The notes beneath the pieces were generated by a model. The model saw only the letters and a list, made by a program, of their open reading frames with translations, was not told the DNA's origin and searched no databases. Made by a program: the position numbers and the translations under genes. Positions 5,565 through 9,405 of a stretch of 9,405 nt of DNA are shown here, piece by piece. The number at the start of each line of letters is the position of its first letter. Within the stretch, counting starts at the first letter, position 1. This stretch comes from Dehalococcoidales bacterium. GTDB lineage: Bacteria > Chloroflexota > Dehalococcoidia > Dehalococcoidales > Fen-1064. The stretch lies in the NCBI GenBank assembly GCA_028713395.1, contig JAQTOJ010000067.1, positions 1-9,405 of the forward strand, written 5' to 3'.

Positions 5565-6878
5565 ATGAAACTGAGATTACTTTCGTTGATATTATGTGCG
5601 AGCGCTCTGCTCACCACCATTTTGCCGCAGTCGCTCACCGCGTCACCCGCGATATCGGTTGACCGCGGACACATTCAGGCTGACATCACTCCCTATATTG
5701 CCCTTGATAAATGGGGCGGACCGGTCGGCACGTTGGTCACGGCTACCTGCCGGGGTTTTTCACCGGGAGTAGTGATCTCTTTCAGCTACGTCTATGGTGA
5801 TAATGCCACTCCGGTTGGCTCGGAAACCGCCGGAGCTAACGGAGAATGTTCTTTGAAAATCACCATTCCTCCCAGTCCCCAGGGAATAAACAGCATTACC
5901 GCCCGGAACAACCCGGGTCAGGTCGCCAATGTGGTTTTTAACGTCATTCCGGCGGTATCCATTGATCCACCCCGCGCGGCTTCCGGTGAAACGGTGAATG
6001 TCCGCGGCAGCGGTTTCACTATCAATGATAGAATTTCCGTCTTCATCGATGACGTCCCGCTGAATGAGGGGCAGGTCAATGAGACCGGTTCCTGTGTGGT
6101 GACGTTTACGGTGCCGTTATTGAGATCCGGCATCAACCTGGTGGAAGTACGCGATATCACCGGTGAAGTACGCTGGCTGGAACTTACCATCGCTCCTAAA
6201 ATCTCCATCGATAAAACCACCGGTGAAGTGGGGACGCGCGTTAATCTGACAGGTAGCGGCTTCGGCGGCAATTCTGAAGTCCAGGTGAAATTTGACGATA
6301 GAGATATCGCGGTCGTCGATACCGATGTTTACGGTAAGTTCGCCACCACCTTTTCCGTGCCGGCCGTGACCGCCGGAAGCCATAATATTATCGTGGTGGA
6401 TGGTGAACATCTGCAAGCTCTGATTTTTACCATCGAATCCATCCCCCCGGCGATTCCGGAAATTGTCTCACCCCGCAACAAACAACTCACCAACCAACCG
6501 GTCACGCTGGATTGGGGCAGCGTTTATGATGTCAGCGAACCCGTGAGTTATGATCTACAGATTGCTTATGATGCAAACTTTAATATCCCCGCCATTATCC
6601 GCACCGGACTCACCCAGTCTCAATATACCCTGACCGCCGGGGAACAGCTTTTGCCGAACCGCCGCTGGGATTACTATTACTGGCGTGTCAACGCCCGCGA
6701 TAGCGCGGGAAATGTCAGCGATTGGTCCAAACCTGCGTCTTTTTATGTGCCCCCGCGTAATAAACTGCCGCTCTGGAGCGCTTACCTGCTTTTCGGGCTA
6801 ATCGCTTTGATTATCTCCGCTTTTGGCATTTTATTGTTACGGATATTTAAACCGGAAAACAAAAAACCCGCTGATTAA
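5565..6878 (+). CDS. Membrane-anchored surface protein with IPT/TIG-like repeats and an FnIII-like domain
   Basis: A 437-residue exported protein. Residues 1-26 are a signal peptide (MKLRLL, hydrophobic core, cleavage likely after LTA); Cys11 is not in a proper lipobox. Three related beta-sandwich repeats follow at about 44-128, 130-209 and 212-291. The latter two open with AVSID/KISID, contain V..GSGF, and end in VPxxxSGINLVEV or VPAVTAGSHNIIVV, as in IPT/TIG folds. A fibronectin-III-like domain covers 294-396 (LDWGSVYD, YDLQIAYD, YYWRVNARDSAGNVSDWS). A single membrane helix at about 402-425 precedes a basic tail (RIFKPENKK), which would anchor the protein with its bulk outside. The role may be adhesion, cell-envelope structure or carbohydrate binding; none can be chosen. 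It is transcribed divergently from the XRE gene. Confidence 0.85.
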   Translation: MKLRLLSLILCASALLTTILPQSLTASPAISVDRGHIQADITPYIALDKWGGPVGTLVTATCRGFSPGVVISFSYVYGDNATPVGSETAGANGECSLKITIPPSPQGINSITARNNPGQVANVVFNVIPAVSIDPPRAASGETVNVRGSGFTINDRISVFIDDVPLNEGQVNETGSCVVTFTVPLLRSGINLVEVRDITGEVRWLELTIAPKISIDKTTGEVGTRVNLTGSGFGGNSEVQVKFDDRDIAVVDTDVYGKFATTFSVPAVTAGSHNIIVVDGEHLQALIFTIESIPPAIPEIVSPRNKQLTNQPVTLDWGSVYDVSEPVSYDLQIAYDANFNIPAIIRTGLTQSQYTLTAGEQLLPNRRWDYYYWRVNARDSAGNVSDWSKPASFYVPPRNKLPLWSAYLLFGLIALIISAFGILLLRIFKPENKKPAD

Positions 6879-6931
6879 CGGATATGGTGGAGTGTAACCC
6901 ACACGTATGACACTCATCATCTAATTACCTC

Positions 6932-6957
6932 AATCATTCGCCCCCCCTTGAATGATT
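6932..6957. repeat. 8-bp inverted repeat with a C-rich loop
   Basis: AATCATTC (6932-6939) and GAATGATT (6950-6957) pair perfectly around a 10-nt loop containing seven consecutive C residues. It lies 54 bp after the surface-protein stop and could stabilise the mRNA 3' end. It lacks a following T-run, so it is not a standard intrinsic terminator. Confidence 0.4.
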
Positions 6958-7005
6958 TATGCCTAATGTACACTCGACCAGCAACATTTTCTGACTATTA
7001 TGCCT

Positions 7006-7059
7006 ATTGCGAGGACGGTTAAGGACGAAGCAATCTCAGAGTCAGACCTCCCTGACTCT
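7006..7059. repeat. REP-like element with 'ATTGC...GCAATCTCA' pattern plus adjacent hairpin
   Basis: ATTGC (7006-7010) and GCAAT (7030-7034) face each other around GAGGACG and GACGAA, a pattern I recognise from highly repeated intergenic elements in several bacterial genomes. Directly next to it AGAGTCAG (7038-7045) and CTGACTCT (7052-7059) form a perfect 8-bp stem with a 6-nt loop. The string GCAATCTCA occurs again at 9209-9217 within another palindromic cluster. Confidence 0.5.
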
Positions 7060-7079
7060 TGCTTTCACAATTTCTTGGT

Positions 7080-7102
7080 AGTACAGGCATCTTGCCTGTG
7101 CT
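7080..7102. repeat. Short REP-like palindrome (ACAGGCA/TGCCTGT)
   Basis: ACAGGCA (7083-7089) and TGCCTGT (7093-7099) form a 7-bp stem with a 3-nt loop; as RNA, a U-G pair and two further pairs would extend it to 10 bp over 7080-7102. Very similar short palindromes are common dispersed repeats in bacterial intergenic regions. No function is claimed. Confidence 0.5.
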
Positions 7103-7205
7103 CTGGTCCGTCAATTGTGCGTCCACCAAGGCCGTGATACACCAGAAGTCGAACGGAAATTTCGGGATGCATTGGGTGTTTACCCATCTTGGATGATTAA
7201 TGCAA

Positions 7206-7226
7206 AGTACTATGTGAACTAGTACT
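7206..7226. promoter_or_regulatory. Operator-like dyad upstream of the small exported-protein gene
   Basis: AGTACTA (7206-7212) and TAGTACT (7220-7226) are a perfect 7-bp inverted repeat with a 7-bp spacer. It overlaps where a -35 box would be for the only good -10 candidate, TAAAAT at 7239-7244, which otherwise lacks a -35 element. That would suit an activator-dependent promoter. The assignment is inference. Confidence 0.4.
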
Positions 7227-7245
7227 AAAGAATCGTAGTAAAATC

Positions 7246-7280
7246 AATTTTCCGGCTCCATAATGGAACCAGGGAAAATT
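7246..7280. promoter_or_regulatory. Long imperfect hairpin in the upstream region of the small exported-protein gene
   Basis: AATTTTCC (7246-7253) pairs with GGAAAATT (7273-7280). Inside, GG pairs with CC and TCCA (7257-7260) with TGGA (7264-7267), leaving a TAA loop, one mismatch and a 2-nt bulge: 14 pairs in all. The A and T runs are on the wrong sides for an intrinsic terminator on either strand. It may be a leader structure or a DNA dyad, and ends 38 bp before the start codon. Confidence 0.5.
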
Positions 7281-7318
7281 ACATGTTTCTCTCATGCCCC
7301 CCGTTTCGGAGGAAATTT

Positions 7319-7771
7319 ATGAAGATGCTTTTGAAAAAGAAAACACTCGGCATATCGCTGGCTGTGGTTATGACGGTTGCCGTATTTGGCGGCGCTGTCT
7401 ATGCGGTGACGTCAACGACCTTTCCCGGTCAAGTGAACATCGTAGCCGCTACTAACGATATAAAGATATTCTCTGATTCCTCATACATGTTTGAACTGAC
7501 CAAAATCACCTGGAATGACTTACCTGTGGGTGGAGAGAGAACCCGGACCGTCTACATTAGAAACATCGGAAACACGAACGCTGTAGTAACCGCCTCTCTG
7601 GTGAACGCCCCGGCGGGAGTCGCCCTGGCGGAGGGGACCACCAGCATGATAATCAACGCCGGGTCGCAGGGTGACTTCAACCTTACTCTGGAAGCCAATA
7701 CAACGGTTAATACCGGCTCAGCGTCATTTACGGTCAGTTTTAACAGTACACCGGACTATGTGAATCCGTAA
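7319..7771 (+). CDS. Small exported protein with an Ig-like beta-sandwich domain
   Basis: A 150-residue protein of no family that I can name. The N-terminus (MKMLLKKK, then a hydrophobic stretch at about 9-28 ending AVYA) is a signal peptide with likely cleavage before VTSTTFPG. The rest looks like one beta-sandwich: strands around IKIFSDSS, ITWNDLPVGGERTRTVYIRN, VVTASLVN and SASFTVSFNST, with the 'NIGNTNAVV' step common in CARDB- or TasA-like domains. The ATG at 7319 is chosen because GGAGG lies at 7308-7312, 6 nt upstream, and the signal peptide then starts normally; an ATG at 7283 would add 12 unlikely residues. It shares direction and export with the surface protein upstream, but a 440-bp gap with regulatory-looking structures suggests separate control. 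Confidence 0.75.
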   Translation: MKMLLKKKTLGISLAVVMTVAVFGGAVYAVTSTTFPGQVNIVAATNDIKIFSDSSYMFELTKITWNDLPVGGERTRTVYIRNIGNTNAVVTASLVNAPAGVALAEGTTSMIINAGSQGDFNLTLEANTTVNTGSASFTVSFNSTPDYVNP

Positions 7772-7778
7772 GAAAGAC

Positions 7779-7802
7779 AAAAACACCTTAAAGAAGCTAA
7801 GG
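7779..7802 (-). terminator. Weak intrinsic terminator for the homoserine dehydrogenase gene
   Basis: On the minus strand CCTTA and TAAGG (plus 7798-7802 and 7786-7790) form a 5-bp stem with a 7-nt loop, and five T residues (plus 7779-7783) follow two bases later. The stem is short, so strength is doubtful. It lies between the convergent genes ending at 7771 and 7816. Confidence 0.4.
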
Positions 7803-7815
7803 GGAAAAGCCGCTT

Positions 7816-9081
7816 TTACGTATCGGCGCTCAGAATCCGCAGCAGCTTGGTGTTTACTTTGACCACCGCCAGCTCATCCACCGCCTGTACCGCCGCCAGA
7901 ATATCTTTTTCTTTTGCTTCGTAAGTGGTCATCACCAGCGGCACGAACTTGGTGGAAACCGGCTCCTTCTGAATCACACCGGCAATGTTGATATGGTATT
8001 TCCAGAAGATATTGCAGATCTGCGCCAGCACGCCGGATTGGTTGGCTACGCTGAAACGCAGGTAATACCGCCGTGCGGCGGCGCCGGTAGAGCTCAAGAC
8101 CAGTGGTTCAGACGAAGTTGGTAAAGGCATCGTCCTGCCTTCTACGATATCCACCAGGTCTTTGACCACGGCATCGGTAGTGGGATAAACCCCCGCGCCG
8201 GGCGCCACCAGTCCGGAAATCACGCCGTATTCATCTTCCAGTTCGGTGCCGTTATAAGCCCCCTGCAGCGTGCCCAGCAGCGAATCGTCCGGTAGTAAAG
8301 CCGGATGCACGCCCACCGCCAACGAACCGTTCACCTGCTCTATGGCGCCCACCAGCTTGATGGCGTAGCCGAGTTCCCCGGCATATTTGATATCCTGGGT
8401 ATTGATATCCCGCATGCCCTCAATGGGGAAATCCGGGACTTTCTGATAAGAATTGGTGATCAGATTCAAGAGGATGCGGATCTTGTTGGCGGTATCGGTA
8501 CCGTCGATGTCGTCCGAAGGGTCTCTCTCCGCCAGTCCGTGTTCTTTCGCCTCGCGCAGGGCTTCCTTGAAAGTCATGTCATCGCTGGTCATCTTGGAAA
8601 GTATGTAGTTCGAGGTACCGTTGAGAATCGCGTAGATGCGGCGGAATTCCTTGGAGGCGTTGCCCGCCTGCTGGAATTCGTGGATCAACGAGTGACACCC
8701 CACAAAACTGGCGCGGAAACCGAGCCTCCGGTTAAGCTTCGCCGCCAGCGCGAACAGGTCTTTGCCTTCGGCGGCCAGCAATTTCTTGTTGGCGGTGACC
8801 ACATCCTTCCCGTTCTTCAAAGCCTGGGTAATAATGCTTTTCGCCGGTTCAATGCCGCCGATAAGTTCGATAATGATATCGATTTCCGGGTCTTTGACTA
8901 CGGACTTCCAGTCATCTATTAGAAATCCCTTGGGCAATTTCACCGGACGCCGTTTTTTCAGGTCGATATCCACTACGCGGACCAGTTCCAGCCCGCTGAC
9001 GCCTTTTTCATATAAAGCGCGGACCACACCGACGCCGATATTACCGAAACCGATAACCGCTACTTTTTTCACGGATGACAT
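7816..9081 (-). CDS. hom: Homoserine dehydrogenase with C-terminal ACT domain, divergent
   Basis: NAD(P)-dependent oxidoreductase that reduces aspartate semialdehyde to homoserine, a step toward threonine and methionine. The 421-residue length fits the ACT-containing form. The Rossmann motif GFGNIG is at 11-16, VVTANKKLL at 94-102 carries the conserved lysine, and LNGTSNYIL is at 153-161. AERDPSDDIDGTDTANKIRIL at 184-204 holds the conserved acidic residues and the catalytic-type lysine at 200. YPTTDAVVKDLVD is at 299-311. An ACT domain at about 338-405 suggests feedback control, usually by threonine. Two normally conserved pieces are altered: the usual VGGGIP is VGCHSL (127-132), and the usual G..M.Y.G.GAG reads DEYGVISGLVAPGAG (283-297). 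AAGGAG 5 nt before the ATG supports the start. No threonine-pathway neighbour is visible. Confidence 0.85.
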   Translation of the reverse strand: MSSVKKVAVIGFGNIGVGVVRALYEKGVSGLELVRVVDIDLKKRRPVKLPKGFLIDDWKSVVKDPEIDIIIELIGGIEPAKSIITQALKNGKDVVTANKKLLAAEGKDLFALAAKLNRRLGFRASFVGCHSLIHEFQQAGNASKEFRRIYAILNGTSNYILSKMTSDDMTFKEALREAKEHGLAERDPSDDIDGTDTANKIRILLNLITNSYQKVPDFPIEGMRDINTQDIKYAGELGYAIKLVGAIEQVNGSLAVGVHPALLPDDSLLGTLQGAYNGTELEDEYGVISGLVAPGAGVYPTTDAVVKDLVDIVEGRTMPLPTSSEPLVLSSTGAAARRYYLRFSVANQSGVLAQICNIFWKYHINIAGVIQKEPVSTKFVPLVMTTYEAKEKDILAAVQAVDELAVVKVNTKLLRILSADT

Positions 9082-9112
9082 ATGGACTCCTTAAGGGTAA
9101 ATTATGTAGCTA

Positions 9113-9142
9113 ATAGTATCGCGGCAAGAGTGGGAGTGTCAA
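9113..9142 (-). promoter_or_regulatory. Promoter of the homoserine dehydrogenase gene
   Basis: On the minus strand a perfect TTGACA (plus 9137-9142) is separated by 18 bp from TACTAT (plus 9113-9118, four of six). The start would be near 9106, giving a leader of about 25 nt with the Shine-Dalgarno AAGGAG at plus 9087-9092. A leader this short leaves no room for an attenuator or riboswitch. Confidence 0.6.
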
Positions 9143-9174
9143 GCATAATAGTTATTACGGCACATGCTTCTTCT

Positions 9175-9217
9175 CTCGTCTTTACGAGTCCGCCACAGCC
9201 GAGACTCGGCAATCTCA
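9175..9217. repeat. Cluster of overlapping, mutually exclusive inverted repeats
   Basis: Three pairings share bases: CTCGT 9175-9179 with ACGAG 9184-9188; CGAGTC 9185-9190 with GACTCG 9203-9208; and GCCGAG 9198-9203 with CTCGGC 9205-9210. GCAATCTCA at 9209-9217 repeats a string of the REP-like element at 7030-7038. It lies upstream of the hom promoter, so it is probably a degenerate dispersed repeat. Confidence 0.4.
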
Positions 9218-9405
9218 ATCGTTTCGGTTTATGATTCTCGTCACCGATTTCATATTTCGTTATTCTGATTTGTTTAGTATCTAGATATTAGAATCTAGTA
9301 TTTATTTGTTTGTTTATTGTATCTTGTTTATTGATTATTCGTTTCTCAGGTTCCCCTGGCTTCTCTCGGCTGATACCCGTTGCCTGCTTCCAACAGCAAA
9401 GCCAG
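9218..9405. other. AT-rich non-coding right end
   Basis: No supportable gene is seen. There is a small dyad, CTAGAT (9281-9286) with ATCTAG (9293-9298), then a T-rich, G-poor tract at about 9299-9345. At the edge CTGGCTT (9356-9362) faces AAGCCAG (9399-9405). On the minus strand more than one frame enters the window from the right and stays open for 20 to 40 codons, so a gene tail outside the window cannot be excluded. Confidence 0.35.

Larger units (their letters stand above)
6879..7318. other. 440-bp intergenic region with several palindromes and no convincing gene
   Basis: I see no complete gene between the two exported-protein genes. The region holds at least six inverted repeats, listed separately, and an open but start-less frame at 7136-7222. 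Two of the palindromes look like dispersed REP-type repeats; the two nearest 7319 look regulatory. A weak GAGTGT/ACACTC pairing at 6890-6915 may belong to the 3' end of the surface-protein mRNA, but no T-run follows it. Confidence 0.5.

Noticed and set aside
7283..7318. ATG at 7283 as start of the small exported protein
   Set aside because: It adds 12 residues before a normal signal peptide, and GGAGG at 7308-7312 clearly serves the ATG at 7319.
7103..7318. Cyclic-di-GMP or other known riboswitch before the exported-protein gene
   Set aside because: None of the conserved core strings of the classes I know is present; only simple dyads are seen.
8305..8922. Long plus-strand open frame of 205 codons
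   Set aside because: It lies wholly antisense to the homoserine dehydrogenase gene, with composition typical of a shadow frame.
1..9405. CRISPR array, tRNA or rRNA genes
   Set aside because: No regularly spaced direct repeats and no recognisable tRNA or rRNA sequence were seen on either strand.

Overview
The window looks like a chromosomal segment of an uncultured or little-studied Chloroflexota bacterium, most likely Dehalococcoidia. This rests on the combination of genes, recognised from memory and not by a database search: an archaeal-type thiolase, an Lgt of the 'GCCYG' type, a small XRE protein next to a DUF503/YlxP gene, an MrfA/YprA-type helicase, and exported Ig-like proteins. Host genes are GC-rich by eye; one island (about 1540-2490) is clearly AT-rich.

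Layout. Positions 1-5466 carry a minus-strand cluster that reads right to left: XRE regulator, DUF503 protein, a doubtful 51-codon ORF, a DEAD/DEAH helicase with a C-terminal zinc/DUF1998 region, lgt, and the 5' part of a thiolase that leaves the window. Between helicase and lgt sits a 984-bp unit bounded by 33-bp direct repeats (1506-1538 and 2490-2522, 32/33 identical). The repeats are copies of the last ten conserved codons of the helicase. The unit carries three small AT-rich ORFs with their own apparent promoters and no recombinase. It has replaced the helicase's last residues with KNIRSLI; the displaced older tail (NPDKTRRA and stop) is still readable next to lgt, 48 bp from the lgt start. 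This resembles attL/attR of an element that integrates into the 3' end of a gene and restores the reading frame, and it is the main discovery candidate here.

At 5473-5534 two divergent promoters, whose -35 boxes form an inverted repeat, separate the minus-strand cluster from a plus-strand gene for a membrane-anchored surface protein (three IPT/TIG-like repeats, a fibronectin-III-like domain and a C-terminal membrane segment). A 440-bp intergenic stretch (6879-7318) follows, with several REP-like palindromes, an operator-like dyad and a long imperfect hairpin. After it comes a second small exported Ig-like protein (7319-7771). A convergent, apparently single-gene transcript on the minus strand encodes a divergent homoserine dehydrogenase with an ACT domain (7816-9081), with a well-formed promoter and Shine-Dalgarno sequence. 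The last 320 bp are non-coding as far as can be seen, holding overlapping palindromes and an AT-rich tract.

The genes do not form one pathway. The left cluster mixes DNA repair (helicase), lipoprotein maturation (Lgt) and acyl-CoA metabolism (thiolase); the middle is cell-surface; the right is aspartate-family amino-acid synthesis.
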